Shown: positions 9,990 through 19,203, counted from the first letter of the stretch. The stretch: 64,000 nucleotides of DNA from Gaiellales bacterium (GCA_036273515.1 DASUHM010000062.1:1-64000); one strand, 5' to 3'. Notes: generated from the letters alone by a model not told the origin. Numbers and translations are program-made.

Positions 9990-11725
9990 GCCGGTGGAGC
10001 CTCGCTTTCTGCGTCTCGCGTGACCTCGATCAGGTACGCGACGATGACGTTCTGGTCGCCCAGCCGGAGGTGGTATGCGTCCGACAGCTGCTCCACCCGG
10101 TGGATCTGCTGCTCCTTGTCCTGGAACAGCTCGGTGTACTCGAAGAATCCGAAGTCTACGACCCTGGACGCGAATCCGGCTCGGTCGAGCAGCGCGGCCG
10201 TCCGCCGCTGGCCGATGATCGAGAGCTGCATCAGGTACGCGACGCCGTCGGCGGCCAGCGCTTCGGGCAGCATCGCGATCAGGTGATCGATCAGGTTCCG
10301 GCCCCAGTAATCGAGCGGCCGGTGGGTCGACGCGCCGTCGAACGGGTCGACCGGCGTCTGGTAGAGGCTGGCGACGATCACGTCGTAGCGCTCCTCCGGC
10401 ACCCACGGGAAGAGGTCGACCGCGGCGGCGGTGACGCGGCCGGCGACGCCGTTCCGAAACGCGTTCGTGAGCGTGTTCTGGGCGGCGCGGGCGTCGACGT
10501 CGATGGCGTGGACGTGGGCGGCGCCGTTCTTGGCCAGCTGCACGGTCTGAAGGCCGGTGCCGCAGCCGACGTCCAGGCAGCGGGCGCCGCGGCCAACGCC
10601 CTCGCGGAACAGGTATTTCCACACCAGGTAGCTGCCCTGGGTGGGGACGAACACGCCCGGCTCGCACAGGATGTCGGGGAAGTCGAGCGGGAAGAGCGAC
10701 GACCCGCGCGCGTCCTTCCAGGGGCCCGGCCGGGCCCCGGCGGGCGCGTCGCCGCCGTCGTCGCCGGCCGCGATCCCGCGCGGCCGGGCGTGCCCGGGGC
10801 GGGTGCCGGCGAGCGCCTCGCGCGCGGCGGCGAGGTGCTCGGGGCCGACCCCGCAGCAGCCACCGACGATCTGGGCGCCCTCGTCGCGCCAGGCCAGGGC
10901 CATGCGGGCGTACTCGGCGCCGTCGACGCCGGCCTCGGTGCGCCAGCCGGCGGTGGAGAGGTAGCCGAGGTTGGGATAGGCGCCCAGCGGGAGGTCGGTG
11001 AAGTCCCGCATCCACGAGATCATCCCGGCCACGTGGTCGGGCGGAATGCAGTTGATCAGGAGGGCCGAGACGCCCATCTGCTCGAACCGCCGCGCCGCCC
11101 GGCCGAAGGAGTCGCCCTCGGGGCCGCCCCAGTGCTCGCCGTAGACGCCGCAGACGCCCTGGCGGCAGCGGCGGAAGCTGAGCCACACCGGGATCCCGGT
11201 GCCGAGCAGGCGCTCGACGGTGTCGTAGGTCTGCGGCCGCACGAGCGAGAGCGTCTCGAGCAGGACGATGTCGGGTGGCTCCTCCTCGAACACGCGCGCG
11301 AGCAGCCGGATCGTCTCGGCGCCCTCCGGCGTGTCGACGTCGCCGTTCATCGAGAACGCGACCGCGCACTCGTCGCCGCGGCCGCCCTCGGCGGCAGCCT
11401 GGCGGGCGAGCTGGACGCCTCGGCGGGCGACGTCCATCCAGTGCACCGGCCGGTCGGCGTCCCACAGCTGCGGCCGCTCGTCCCGCAGCGCCGTGGGCAG
11501 GCCCCAGGTGTCGGTCGAGATGACGTCGCAGCCCGTGTCGACGTAGCGGCGGTGGACGCGCAGCACGTCGTCGGGCGAGCGCACGAGCGCGCCGGTGCCC
11601 CACAGGCGCTCCTGCAGGTCGGGCCGGTCGCCGACCACCTCCGCCAGCTCGGTGGCGGTGCCGCCGTCGAGGACGACGCACCGATCTGCCTCGATCAGCT
11701 CGGTGATGCGTGCATACCTGCTCAA
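9986..11725 (-). CDS. Homocysteine S-methyltransferase fused to a class I SAM-dependent methyltransferase
   Basis: This 579-residue fusion starts from TTG at 11725; no ATG lies close and the frame could extend to 11833. Residues about 10-335 are a homocysteine methyltransferase barrel: [11 protein letters not shown] at the start, the zinc cysteine in LLINCIPPD, and the cysteine pair in [12 protein letters not shown]. After a Pro/Gly-rich linker, about residues 365-579 form a Rossmann methyltransferase with the SAM motif [12 protein letters not shown], acidic loop AIDVDA and VASLYQTP. Its substrate is unknown; the N-terminal reaches resemble L11/PrmA-type enzymes only loosely. The operon continues with metK and ahcY, closing the cycle. 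The divergent cupin start is only 10 bases away. Confidence 0.88.
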   Translation of the reverse strand: MSRYARITELIEADRCVVLDGGTATELAEVVGDRPDLQERLWGTGALVRSPDDVLRVHRRYVDTGCDVISTDTWGLPTALRDERPQLWDADRPVHWMDVARRGVQLARQAAAEGGRGDECAVAFSMNGDVDTPEGAETIRLLARVFEEEPPDIVLLETLSLVRPQTYDTVERLLGTGIPVWLSFRRCRQGVCGVYGEHWGGPEGDSFGRAARRFEQMGVSALLINCIPPDHVAGMISWMRDFTDLPLGAYPNLGYLSTAGWRTEAGVDGAEYARMALAWRDEGAQIVGGCCGVGPEHLAAAREALAGTRPGHARPRGIAAGDDGGDAPAGARPGPWKDARGSSLFPLDFPDILCEPGVFVPTQGSYLVWKYLFREGVGRGARCLDVGCGTGLQTVQLAKNGAAHVHAIDVDARAAQNTLTNAFRNGVAGRVTAAAVDLFPWVPEERYDVIVASLYQTPVDPFDGASTHRPLDYWGRNLIDHLIAMLPEALAADGVAYLMQLSIIGQRRTAALLDRAGFASRVVDFGFFEYTELFQDKEQQIHRVEQLSDAYHLRLGDQNVIVAYLIEVTRDAESEAPPA

Positions 11726-11735
11726 GGTCGGCGGA

Positions 11736-12092
11736 ATGGTAGGTGACGTGACGCAGGTATCGTGGGCGGCCGTGACGGGGCCGCTCGAGATCGACTGGGA
11801 CGCGCGCGACTTCTCGGAGCTGCGGCCCGGCATCCGCGGCTCGACGATCGTCTCGGCCGACCTGACCGTCTCGATGTACCGCTACGCCGCCGGCTCGCGC
11901 TGGGAGGAGCACACGCATCCCGAGGACCAGCTCACGGCCGTCCTCTCCGGCGAGATCGTCTTCCGCTCGGACGGCGCCGAGCTGCGCCTCGGTCCCGGCC
12001 GGCAGGTGCTGATCCCCGGCGGCGTGCCGCACTCCGCCGAGGCCGGCCCCGCCGGGGTCGTGACGCTGAACGTCTGGCCCCCGCGCACCTGA
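11736..12092 (+). CDS. Cupin-domain protein
   Basis: This 118-residue protein is a single small beta-barrel. Motif 1 is visible as [17 protein letters not shown] (two His, one Glu and a later His as metal ligands) and motif 2 as [12 protein letters not shown]. Small cupins of this kind bind a divalent metal and act as dioxygenases, isomerases or sensors, so no specific function is assigned. The ATG at 11736 is preceded by GGCGGA; a GTG at 11748 is a possible alternative. It is divergent from the methyl-cycle operon, with the starts almost abutting. Confidence 0.82.
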   Translation: MVGDVTQVSWAAVTGPLEIDWDARDFSELRPGIRGSTIVSADLTVSMYRYAAGSRWEEHTHPEDQLTAVLSGEIVFRSDGAELRLGPGRQVLIPGGVPHSAEAGPAGVVTLNVWPPRT

Positions 12093-12138
12093 CCGGGTCA
12101 GACCCATGCACCAGACGGGGTCAGACCCCTTTTGGTGC
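12093..12138. repeat. Tandem GGGTCAGACCC palindromes (dispersed repeat family)
   Basis: A partial core (CGGGTCAGACCC) starts directly after the cupin TGA. A full core GGGGTCAGACCCC at 12117-12129 follows, flanked by GCACCA (12108-12113) and TGGTGC (12133-12138). The second unit folds into a nested hairpin. It lies between a stop codon and the next gene on the same strand and could end transcription of the cupin gene. Confidence 0.85.
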
Positions 12139-12146
12139 GCACTACG

Positions 12147-13358
12147 ATGAGCGGCATGGCGACGACCTCCGAGGTGCCGTACTTCGACGTCTCCGACCCC
12201 GAGTTCTCGGTGTCGTCGGCGGAGGTGCTCGCGGCCCGGGAGCGCAGCTGGTACGCCCGCACGAACTTCGGCATCGCCGTGCTGCGCTACGAGCAGACGA
12301 GCGCGCTCCTGAAGGACCGGCGGCTGCGCCAGGGCAGCTTCGCCTGGCCCGAGCAGCACGGGATCACCGACGGCCTGCTGCACCGCTGGTGGTCGCTGCT
12401 CATGCTGAGCGTCGAGGGCGACGACCACCGCCGCCTGCGCCGGCTCGCGAACCCGGCCTTCTCCCGCGCGCTGATGGAGGAGATGGTGCCGGGCTTCAAG
12501 CTGCTCGCCGGCGAGCTGGTCGACACGTTTGCCGGCCGCGGCCGCTGCGAGTTCGTCTCGGAGTTCGCCGAGCCCTACTCGGCCCGCGTGCTCTGCCGCC
12601 TGGTCGGCCTCGCCGAGTCGCGCTGGCGCGACCTCTCGCACTGGTCGACGGACATCGGCCTTGCGTTCGGGGTGACGATCGCCCGCGACCGGGAGCGGAT
12701 CGAAGCCGGCCTGCGCAACATGTACGGCCTGGCCGACGAGCTGATCGCCGAGCGCCGCCGCACCCCGGGCGGCGACGTGATCTCGGCGCTCGTCCAGGCC
12801 CACGACGACGAGGGCCGCCTCTCGCACGAGGAGCTCGAGGCCATGATCACGCTGATCGTGTTCGGCGGCATGGACACGACCAAGAACCAGCTCGGTCTGG
12901 CGCTGCAGCTCTTCATCGATCACCCCGACCAGTGGGAGCTGCTCGCCCGTGAGCCCGAGCTCGGGCCGCGCGCCGTCGAGGAGGTCATCCGCTGGAACCC
13001 GACCGTGGTCTGGACGACCCGGCGGGCGGTGGAAGACCTGACGGTCGAGGGCCTCGACATCCCGGCCGGCACGACCATGCACCTCCTCAGCCCGCCCGCG
13101 AACACCGACCCGCTGGCCGTCGGCGACGAGCCGTTCGACATCACGGTCGAGCGCCGCGCCCACTTCGGCTTCGGCGGCGGCGCCCACCACTGCCTCGGCC
13201 ACTGGCTGGCCCGCATCGACATGCGCGAGGCCCTGCCGATCCTGGCCCGGCGGCTGCATCGGCCGCGGCTCGAGCGGGCGCCGATGCTGCGGCCCATCAG
13301 CGGCGTCACCGGGCCGGTCGAGCTCCCGATCACCTTCGACCCTGGAGTTGACGCATGA
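12147..13358 (+). CDS. Cytochrome P450
   Basis: This 403-residue P450 has an I-helix oxygen-activation motif FGGMDTTKN, the K-helix ExxR in EEVIRW, and the heme-cysteine loop [12 protein letters not shown] near the C-terminus. It is soluble and has no membrane anchor, as expected for a class I bacterial P450. The next gene, a [3Fe-4S] ferredoxin, overlaps by ATGA and is its likely electron donor. Start choice is between ATG 12147 and ATG 12156. The substrate is unknown; no biosynthetic cluster surrounds it. Confidence 0.95.
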   Translation: MSGMATTSEVPYFDVSDPEFSVSSAEVLAARERSWYARTNFGIAVLRYEQTSALLKDRRLRQGSFAWPEQHGITDGLLHRWWSLLMLSVEGDDHRRLRRLANPAFSRALMEEMVPGFKLLAGELVDTFAGRGRCEFVSEFAEPYSARVLCRLVGLAESRWRDLSHWSTDIGLAFGVTIARDRERIEAGLRNMYGLADELIAERRRTPGGDVISALVQAHDDEGRLSHEELEAMITLIVFGGMDTTKNQLGLALQLFIDHPDQWELLAREPELGPRAVEEVIRWNPTVVWTTRRAVEDLTVEGLDIPAGTTMHLLSPPANTDPLAVGDEPFDITVERRAHFGFGGGAHHCLGHWLARIDMREALPILARRLHRPRLERAPMLRPISGVTGPVELPITFDPGVDA

Positions 13359-13543
13359 AAGTCACCGTCGACGAGCAGACCTGCGATCACCACGGCCAGT
13401 GCATGATCGCGTGCCCGGAGGTCTTCAACCTCGTCTCGCCGGAGAAGCTCGAGTACGTCGCCGAGCCGGACGAGAGCCTGCGCGACTGCGTCGAGGAGGC
13501 CGAATCCGCCTGCCCGACGCTCTCGATCATGATCGAGGACTGA
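13355..13543 (+). CDS. [3Fe-4S] ferredoxin, P450 partner
   Basis: This 62-residue ferredoxin has the cluster pattern CDHHGQC, then IACPEVF, then the distal ESACP. A His replaces the second cysteine of a [4Fe-4S] pattern, which is the signature of the [3Fe-4S] ferredoxins that serve actinobacterial P450s. It is translationally coupled to the P450 through the ATGA overlap. No ferredoxin reductase gene is adjacent. Confidence 0.95.
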   Translation: MKVTVDEQTCDHHGQCMIACPEVFNLVSPEKLEYVAEPDESLRDCVEEAESACPTLSIMIED

Positions 13544-13545
13544 TC

Positions 13546-13563
13546 GGGCGGTAGGGACCGCCC
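13546..13563 (+). terminator. Possible hairpin terminator after the P450-ferredoxin pair
   Basis: A perfect 7-bp stem, GGGCGGT with ACCGCCC, closes a 4-base loop two bases after the ferredoxin stop. There is no T-run, as is usual in high-GC actinobacteria, so the terminator role is inferred from position. Confidence 0.5.
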
Positions 13564-13635
13564 CCGGAGGTGGGGAGCCAAGACCACCGGGTTGCGGTAT
13601 GGCGCGATCGGGCCGGGCCCGTCGAGGATGACGGC

Positions 13636-14544
13636 ATGCGGCGCACGATCCTTCTCGTCCTCGCACTGGCAGCAGCCGCCCTGGCTGCCGCGCCCGCCGC
13701 GCAGGCAGGGTCGATCACGCCGACCTCCGGCATCTACCTGGGCGCCTTCGCCAACGAGCCCGGCGGGATCGCGACGCTCGAGTCGGACATCGGCCGCCAC
13801 CTGGCGCTCGACCGCACGTACATGCCGTGGACGTTCACGGGCTGGGCGAACCGGATCGCGCCGGATGTCGCCGCCGGCCGCATCCCCGAGCTGGCCTGGT
13901 CGGCGGCGCCAACGACGACCGCCGCGGCGATCGCCGCTGGAACCCAGGACAAGGTCATCAAAGCGGCCGCCAAGGCGATGCGCGAGACGGCCGCCCAGAT
14001 CATGCTCGTGCCCTGGTACGAGTTCGACCAGCCCAAGGGCCACAAGCGCTTCATCGGCGGCCCCAAGAAGGTCATCGCGGCCTGGCGCCGCATGGTCACG
14101 CTCTTCCGCGCCGTCGGCGCGACCAACGTCCACTTCGTGTGGACGCCAATGGCCTACGACTTCGGCCCACACGCCAAGGTGGACGCGCGCACGTTCTACC
14201 CGGGCGACGCGTGCGTGCACTGGATCGGCGCCGATGCCTACAACCTGCCGGGCGCGCCGTTCCGCTCGCAGGACGAGCTGCTCGACGCGGCCGTCGCGTT
14301 CGCGCACGCCCACCACAAGCCGTTCATCGTGGGGGAGACCGCCAGCCTCGCCTCCGTCGCCGCCACGCCAGCCTGGATCGAGGCGTACGGCGCCTGGGCG
14401 GCCGCCCACCCGACGGTCAAGGCCGTGAACTTCTTCGACTCGATCTCGCCCCGGGGCTACGACTTCCGCCTCATCGCCAACCCCGCCCTCCTGACCGCGT
14501 TCACGAACCTCGGTCAGCAGGCGTACATGCGCGCGATGCCCTGA
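13636..14544 (+). CDS. Secreted GH26-like glycoside hydrolase
   Basis: This 302-residue protein begins with a clear signal peptide (MRRT, a Leu/Ala-rich core, cleavage near AQAG). The rest resembles glycoside hydrolase family 26 (beta-mannanase/endoglucanase clan): LVPWYEFDQP holds a candidate acid/base Glu, AAWRRMVTLFRAVGATNVHF and VWTPM follow, then GDACVHWIGADAYN, and a candidate nucleophile Glu in IVGETAS. It probably cleaves a beta-linked polysaccharide outside the cell, but substrate specificity cannot be read. Classification rests on pattern memory, not a search. Confidence 0.72.
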   Translation: MRRTILLVLALAAAALAAAPAAQAGSITPTSGIYLGAFANEPGGIATLESDIGRHLALDRTYMPWTFTGWANRIAPDVAAGRIPELAWSAAPTTTAAAIAAGTQDKVIKAAAKAMRETAAQIMLVPWYEFDQPKGHKRFIGGPKKVIAAWRRMVTLFRAVGATNVHFVWTPMAYDFGPHAKVDARTFYPGDACVHWIGADAYNLPGAPFRSQDELLDAAVAFAHAHHKPFIVGETASLASVAATPAWIEAYGAWAAAHPTVKAVNFFDSISPRGYDFRLIANPALLTAFTNLGQQAYMRAMP

Positions 14545-14580
14545 CGCGCCGCCGCGGGCGTGCGAAGCTGCCCGCGGCGG

Positions 14581-15705
14581 ATGATCTGTCTCCTTCCCAA
14601 CTGCCGCGTCCTGCCGGCGCCGGCGCGGACGCTCGAGATCGACCGCGCGCTCCGGGAGCGCGGCGCCGGCGTGCGGGTCGCAACGCACGGCGGCCCGTAC
14701 GAATGGGTGCTGCGCGACGCGGCGGTGGAGTACGACCTGCTCGCGGGCGGGGAGGCCGCATACCTGCGCGAGCTCGGGGCTCGCGTCGTCGTCACGGGGG
14801 GAGCGGAGACCGCGCGGGACGCGAGCCGGCTCGCCGGCATCGCGCTCGTCAGCGTCGACGCCGGCGCGTGGGTGCCGCCGATGTGGGAGCGCAACCTGCT
14901 GCCGCTCCCGTTCGAGCCGCTCGGCATCCCCTTCGAGCGCTGCCTGCCGCGGCCGATCCGGCGGCGGACGTTCAACGCGCGCATGAGGAGCGGGGCCTGG
15001 CTCCGGGGCGAGCCGGCCGACCTCACCCTCGTCACGGACCTCCCCGAGCTGCTCGGGATCACCGCGACGGCGATCGACGGCTGGCGCCCGCGCGATCCGG
15101 CGGCGCCCCGTGGCGGGCGCCTCAAGCTCGTCGGGCCGATCCTGCCCCGCCTCGACGTGCCCGTGCCGGAGCGGGTGGAGCGGCTTCTCGCCGGGCCACG
15201 GCCGATCGTCTACGTCGCCATGCCCTCCAGCGAGCCCGGCCTCGTGCGCGCGGCCGTCGGCGCGCTGCGGCCGCTCGGCGCGCGCATCCTCGTCGCCGGC
15301 CCCGTCGCCGATCTGGCCGGGCTCGAGGACGACCAGGTCGCGGTCGAGGGCGTCCTGCCCGGCCACCTGATCATGCCGCGCGTTGACCTGGCCGTCGTTT
15401 CCGGGGGCCAGGGCGGCGTCCAGTCCGCCCTGGCGGCGGGCGTCCCGTTCGCGGGGCTGCCGCTCGGGCCCGAGCAGCACCTGAACGTCGCCCTCGCCGA
15501 GCGGGAGGGAGCGGCCAGGGCGATCGCGCCGGCGCTCGCCGGCACGCCCGACCTGACGGCGGCGGCGCGCGCGCTCATGACCGTGCCCCGGCACCGGGCA
15601 GCCGCCGAGCGACTGCGCGACGCCTTCGCGCGGGCCGACGGCGCCGGCCGCGCCGCCGAGGCCATCATCGCCCTGGCGTCAGGAGTGGCCGTCCATCCAG
15701 GTTGA
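14581..15705 (+). CDS. Glycosyltransferase, GT-B fold (MGT/YjiC-like)
   Basis: This 374-residue enzyme has the two-domain layout of NDP-sugar glycosyltransferases. The N-terminal half starts MICLLPNCRV. In the C-terminal half, VVSGGQGGVQSALAAGVPFA and LPLGPEQHLNVALAE match the nucleotide-sugar-binding region of MGT-like enzymes, where an acidic residue and Gln hold the sugar. Acceptor and donor are unknown. The ATG at 14581 is preferred over an in-frame upstream codon at 14560. Its 3' end overlaps the convergent HTH gene by 27 bases. Confidence 0.8.
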   Translation: MICLLPNCRVLPAPARTLEIDRALRERGAGVRVATHGGPYEWVLRDAAVEYDLLAGGEAAYLRELGARVVVTGGAETARDASRLAGIALVSVDAGAWVPPMWERNLLPLPFEPLGIPFERCLPRPIRRRTFNARMRSGAWLRGEPADLTLVTDLPELLGITATAIDGWRPRDPAAPRGGRLKLVGPILPRLDVPVPERVERLLAGPRPIVYVAMPSSEPGLVRAAVGALRPLGARILVAGPVADLAGLEDDQVAVEGVLPGHLIMPRVDLAVVSGGQGGVQSALAAGVPFAGLPLGPEQHLNVALAEREGAARAIAPALAGTPDLTAAARALMTVPRHRAAAERLRDAFARADGAGRAAEAIIALASGVAVHPG

Positions 15706-15921
15706 GGCGTCCACCAGGTAGTCCGGCGGCCGGTCGGCCTGGATCTGCGTGAGCCCGCGGATCTCGTCGGCCCGGTAGAGCCGCGACCGGCCGGTGCCGC
15801 GGCGGTAGGAGCGCAGCCGTCCCCGCGAGGCGTACGCGTAGAGGGTCTCGCGCTTCACGCCGAGCGCCGCGGCCGCCTCGTCGGCGGTCAGGTACTCGAT
15901 GCCGTCCACCATCACGGGCAT
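15679..15921 (-). CDS. Small helix-turn-helix (excisionase/MerR-like) DNA-binding protein
   Basis: This 80-residue protein has a single winged-HTH: YLTADEAAAALGVKRETLYAYASRGRL forms the helix-turn-helix and the Arg-rich YRRGTGRSRLY the wing, as in HTH_17/MerR-N proteins. The same kind of domain is known fused to the N-terminus of some actinobacterial citrate synthases. It is divergent from the acyl-CoA condensing enzyme at 15978, with only 56 bases between starts, so control of that gene and of itself is likely by inference. An in-frame ATG at 15912 is an alternative start. Confidence 0.75.
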   Translation of the reverse strand: MPVMVDGIEYLTADEAAAALGVKRETLYAYASRGRLRSYRRGTGRSRLYRADEIRGLTQIQADRPPDYLVDASTWMDGHS

Positions 15922-15965
15922 GGCGCCAGTGTACGGAACCCTGCGACCGGTCTCCCTGGATCATG

Positions 15966-15971
15966 TAGAAT
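15966..15971 (+). promoter_or_regulatory. Leaderless-type -10 element TAGAAT
   Basis: TAGAAT lies exactly at -12 to -7 of the ATG at 15978, which places the predicted transcript start on the A of the start codon. No ribosome-binding site is present, so a leaderless mRNA is expected. On the opposite strand TTGACA occurs in the same stretch, possibly a -35 element for the HTH gene. Confidence 0.6.
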
Positions 15972-15977
15972 CAATGT

Positions 15978-17237
15978 ATGTCAAGACAAATCAATAACGT
16001 GAATGCGCCCAATCGCCACCGCGGTGCCTATCCGATCGGCGCCGCTCCGCGCGTGCTCGCCGACGGCCGCCTCCCCGCCCGCTCGCTGCGGATCACCGAC
16101 ACCACGTTCCGCGACGGCCAGCAGGCCGGCGAGCCGTTCTCGCTCGCGGCCGCCGTCGTTCTTCACGCCGTGCTGGCCCGGCTCGACGCGGGCAGCGGCC
16201 GCATCGCCCAGACCGAGCTCTTCCTCTACTCCGACCGCGACCGCGCCCTGCTCGACGCGATCCGCGGCACCGGGGCGGCGTTCCCCGAGCCGACCGCATG
16301 GATCCGGGCCGACCCGCGCGACCTCGCGCTCGTCCGCGACGGCGGGGTGGCCGAGACCGGCATCCTCTGCTCGGCCTCCGACCACCACATCTACGGGAAG
16401 CTGCGCTGGACGCGGCGCGAGGCGTTCGACCGCTACGTCGAGCTCGTCGGCGCGGTCATCGACGCCGGCATCCGCCCGCGCGTCCACCTCGAGGACGTGA
16501 CCCGGGCCGATGTGGACGGCTTCGTGCTGCCGCTCGCAGAGGCGCTGGCCGAGCTCGGCCGCGAGCGCGGCGTGCGGGTGAAGCTGCGGCTGTGCGACAC
16601 GCTCGGCCTCGGCCTGCCCTGGCGCGAGGCGGCGCTGCCGCGCAGCGTCCCGCGGCTCGTGGAGGCGATCCGCGCCGCCGGGGTCGCCGGCGAGCAGCTC
16701 GAGTGGCACGGCCACGACGACCTCGGCAAGGTGCACGCCAACGCGACGGCCGCCTGGCTGGCCGGCTGCGCGGCGGTCAACGGGACGCTCGGCGGGATCG
16801 GCGAGCGCACCGGCAACGAGCCGATCGAGCTCGCCGCAGTCGAGCTGGCGGGGATCGACCCGGGATGCGGGCTCGACCTGACCGCGCTGGGCGATCTGCC
16901 CGCCGCGCTCGTGGCGGCCGGGGCGCCGGTGTCGGCGCGCCGCCCGGTGATCGGCGCCGACGCGTTCCTCACTCGCGCGGGCGTGCACATCGACGGCCTG
17001 CTGAAGGACCCCGAGATCTACCTGCCGTTCGACCCGGCCCTGGTCGGGCGCACTGCCGAGGTCGCCCTGAACGACCGCTCCGGCGCGGCCGGCGTCGCCT
17101 GGGTGCTCGGCCGCGACAAGCGCGACCCGGTGGTCGAGGCGGTCGCCGCCCGCATCGCCGCGTCGTATGCCGACGGCCGAACGACGGACGTCTCGCCGGC
17201 CGAGGTGCGCGAGCTGGCGGCCGATCTGGCGGCGTAG
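15978..17237 (+). CDS. 2-Isopropylmalate/homocitrate/Re-citrate synthase family enzyme (DRE-TIM metallolyase)
   Basis: This 419-residue enzyme belongs to the DRE-TIM metallolyases, which condense acetyl-CoA with a 2-oxo acid. It shows TDTTFRDGQQAG (metal-binding Asp and catalytic Arg), HLEDVTRAD, the metal-ligand pair in EWHGHDDLG, and NGTLGGIGERTGN. There is no C-terminal LeuA allosteric domain; the protein ends soon after a short helical region. The family includes annotated isopropylmalate synthases that turned out to be Re-citrate synthases, so the product could be citrate, homocitrate or isopropylmalate. No leu genes adjoin it. The divergent HTH gene is of a type linked to citrate synthases, which tips the guess toward citrate. 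Confidence 0.8.
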   Translation: MSRQINNVNAPNRHRGAYPIGAAPRVLADGRLPARSLRITDTTFRDGQQAGEPFSLAAAVVLHAVLARLDAGSGRIAQTELFLYSDRDRALLDAIRGTGAAFPEPTAWIRADPRDLALVRDGGVAETGILCSASDHHIYGKLRWTRREAFDRYVELVGAVIDAGIRPRVHLEDVTRADVDGFVLPLAEALAELGRERGVRVKLRLCDTLGLGLPWREAALPRSVPRLVEAIRAAGVAGEQLEWHGHDDLGKVHANATAAWLAGCAAVNGTLGGIGERTGNEPIELAAVELAGIDPGCGLDLTALGDLPAALVAAGAPVSARRPVIGADAFLTRAGVHIDGLLKDPEIYLPFDPALVGRTAEVALNDRSGAAGVAWVLGRDKRDPVVEAVAARIAASYADGRTTDVSPAEVRELAADLAA

Positions 17238-17242
17238 CGGCC

Positions 17243-17312
17243 GCGCCAATTGGCGCGTCGCTCCGGTGAATTGGCATCCGGCCAATTGGCACTCTCGACG
17301 TGTGCCAATTGG
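17243..17312. repeat. Cluster of CCAATTGG palindromes
   Basis: CCAATTGG occurs three times and AATTGG a fourth time within 70 bases. GCGCCAATTGGCGC at 17243-17256 is a perfect 14-base palindrome. CCAATTGGCAC (17282-17292) and GTGCCAATTGG (17302-17312) form an 11-bp inverted repeat with a 9-base loop. The AT-rich centres stand out in this GC-rich DNA. It lies behind the condensing enzyme and ahead of a membrane-protein gene and could be a terminator, an operator array, or a repeat remnant. Confidence 0.8.
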
Positions 17313-17368
17313 GCGGGAACAGGGATCTCCCCGACGCGACCGATCTTTCGGGCGGCCAGGGTTCGGGC

Positions 17369-17953
17369 ATGGCCGAGATCCTCGATGACCCGTCGGACCT
17401 CGCACCGAGGCTGCTTCGCTCCACGCCGTTCGCGCTGGTCGTGTTCTGCTTCCTGCTCCCGTTCTTCTCGCTGTCGTCCTGCGACGGCGGCACCGAGACG
17501 GACGCGACCGGCTTCCAGATCGTGGCCGGATCTCGACTGATCCGGGAGCAGGTGAAGCAACCCCTCTACCTGATCCCCGACGACGGCTCCGGCTCGCCGG
17601 CGGCCGTGCCGCACGTGCGGCTCGGACCGATCGGTCCCGATGCCGCTGCGCAGACGGTCGCGGACGCCGCCCGCCCGTGGGTCGCGCTCACGCTCATCGT
17701 CGTCGCGCTCGGCGGATGCGTGATGGTCACCACGACCCGGCGCTGGCGGGGCATCCGGGCGATCGCCGCCGGGCTGGCGTTGTCCGCCTGGGTCGGGGCG
17801 GCGATTGCGGCCGACAACGCAGGTCCGACGCCATCGCGTGCGGAGTTCAGCCTGGAATGGGGATTCGGGCTTCCGCTGCTCATCCTGATCGTCACCTGCG
17901 TCTACGGGGTGTGGGCGCTCGCGCGGGGGCACGACGAGCAGGTCGACACTTGA
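17369..17953 (+). CDS. Membrane protein of unknown function
   Basis: This 194-residue protein has an N-terminal hydrophobic segment (FALVVFCFLLPFFSLSSC) followed by a short extracytoplasmic region with a Cys-Asp-Gly, then three further membrane segments (about residues 105-120, 130-150 and 165-185). The N-terminal LPFFSLSSCDG pattern recurs in uncharacterised bacterial membrane proteins. No function is assigned. The upstream GTG/ATG frame could extend to 17300 through the palindrome cluster, but ATG 17369 is more plausible. Confidence 0.6.
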   Translation: MAEILDDPSDLAPRLLRSTPFALVVFCFLLPFFSLSSCDGGTETDATGFQIVAGSRLIREQVKQPLYLIPDDGSGSPAAVPHVRLGPIGPDAAAQTVADAARPWVALTLIVVALGGCVMVTTTRRWRGIRAIAAGLALSAWVGAAIAADNAGPTPSRAEFSLEWGFGLPLLILIVTCVYGVWALARGHDEQVDT

Positions 17954-17976
17954 CGTCTCGCTAGACTCGGCCCGCA

Positions 17977-18618
17977 ATGGCCGACTGGGTCACCATCTCG
18001 TCGCTCGCGACGGCGGGCGGCACGCTCGTCCTGGCCTTCGCGACGTTCTCGTCGGTGAGGTCGGCGAACCGCTCCGCCCGCGTGGCCGAGCGGTCGCTGC
18101 TGGCCGGGATCCGGCCCGTGCTGATGCCGTCGCAGCTCGAGGACGCCGCCGTCAAGATCGGCTTCGCCGACGACCGCTGGCTGTACGTGCCGGGAGGTGG
18201 TGGCGCCGCCGAGGTCACGCCCGACGCGGTGTACGTGGGGATGTCGCTGCGAAACGTGGGCCACGGCATCGCCGTGCTGCACGGCTGGAAGTTCTGGCCC
18301 GAGCGGCAGATGGGCTCCGATGCGGCGCCGCCCCCGCTCGCAGAGATGCACCGGCTCACCCGTGACATCTACATCCCGACCGGCCAGGTCGGGTTCTGGC
18401 AGGGCGTGTTCCGCGACCCGGAATCGGACGAGTTCAAGGCTGTCGCCGACGCCCTGGCCGCCCGTGTTCCCGTGTCCATCGACGTGCTCTACGGCGACCA
18501 CGAGGGTGGCCAGCGGACGATCACCCGGTTCGGCATGATCCCGCGCCAGGGCGAGGACGCCACCTGGGTCGTGGCCGCCGCCCGGCACTGGAACATCGAC
18601 CGCGACGACCCGCGGTAG
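17977..18618 (+). CDS. Hypothetical protein with N-terminal membrane helix
   Basis: This 213-residue protein begins with one hydrophobic helix (about residues 5-27) and then a soluble domain rich in beta-type segments, including YVGMSLRNVGHGIAVL, a pattern common in domains of unknown function anchored by an N-terminal helix. I do not recognise the family. A TAGACT hexamer ends 9 bases before the ATG, suggesting a very short leader. Confidence 0.65.
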   Translation: MADWVTISSLATAGGTLVLAFATFSSVRSANRSARVAERSLLAGIRPVLMPSQLEDAAVKIGFADDRWLYVPGGGGAAEVTPDAVYVGMSLRNVGHGIAVLHGWKFWPERQMGSDAAPPPLAEMHRLTRDIYIPTGQVGFWQGVFRDPESDEFKAVADALAARVPVSIDVLYGDHEGGQRTITRFGMIPRQGEDATWVVAAARHWNIDRDDPR

Positions 18619-18684
18619 GCGTTCAAGCCCGCCGGGCGGGCTGCCGATAGGTGCCTCGTGGCAACGTCGCACGAGGGCTGATCG

Positions 18685-19203
18685 GTGGGACTCCCCGTCT
18701 GGGTCACGGTCATCATCTGCCGCCTCCTGGGCGGTGTCATCACCGGCTTCCTGGGCGTCGCCGTGTTCGCGGGCCTGCTCATCACGAACCCGGCGGGCAC
18801 GCCCGTGCCGCAGACGTCGCTGGTCACCTACTCGCTGGTGGTGACCGTCCTGAGCGCCGCCGTGATCGGCCTCGTGCTGACCGGCCTCCTGCCCGCGCTG
18901 TCGGGCTCCCGGGTCGGCATCGGCACGGCCATGCTGGCGGCGTTCGCCGGCCAGATGGTGCCGTTCATCGGCGGCGCGCTCTTCACGAACGCGTTGCTCT
19001 CGTCCCGCCAGGGCGCCTACTCGCTGACGCTCGTGATGACCGCGACGCCGCTCCTCAGCCTCGGGCTGACGGCGCTCGGCATCGCCGTCACGGCGTGGAT
19101 CGTGCAGTCGTCGACGGGCGGCGCCGGCTCCGGCCGCGGCCCGAAGTATGACCTCTACGGCCGCGCCCGCCAGACGAGCCTCGACGAGCCGCCCGAGCTC
19201 TGA
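18685..19203 (+). CDS. Small polytopic membrane protein, unknown function
   Basis: This 172-residue protein from a GTG start has four predicted membrane helices (about residues 7-32, 45-68, 76-100 and 115-138) and a charged C-terminal tail (DLYGRARQTSL). No catalytic motif is seen. It precedes fdhD by 25 bases, but fdhD has its own promoter element, so a functional link is not implied. Confidence 0.6.
   Translation: MGLPVWVTVIICRLLGGVITGFLGVAVFAGLLITNPAGTPVPQTSLVTYSLVVTVLSAAVIGLVLTGLLPALSGSRVGIGTAMLAAFAGQMVPFIGGALFTNALLSSRQGAYSLTLVMTATPLLSLGLTALGIAVTAWIVQSSTGGAGSGRGPKYDLYGRARQTSLDEPPEL

Noticed and set aside
11726-12092. N-terminal extension of the homocysteine methyltransferase fusion to an ATG at 11833
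   Set aside because: It would overlap the coding part of the divergent cupin, and the extra residues have no family match; TTG 11725 fits the usual domain start.
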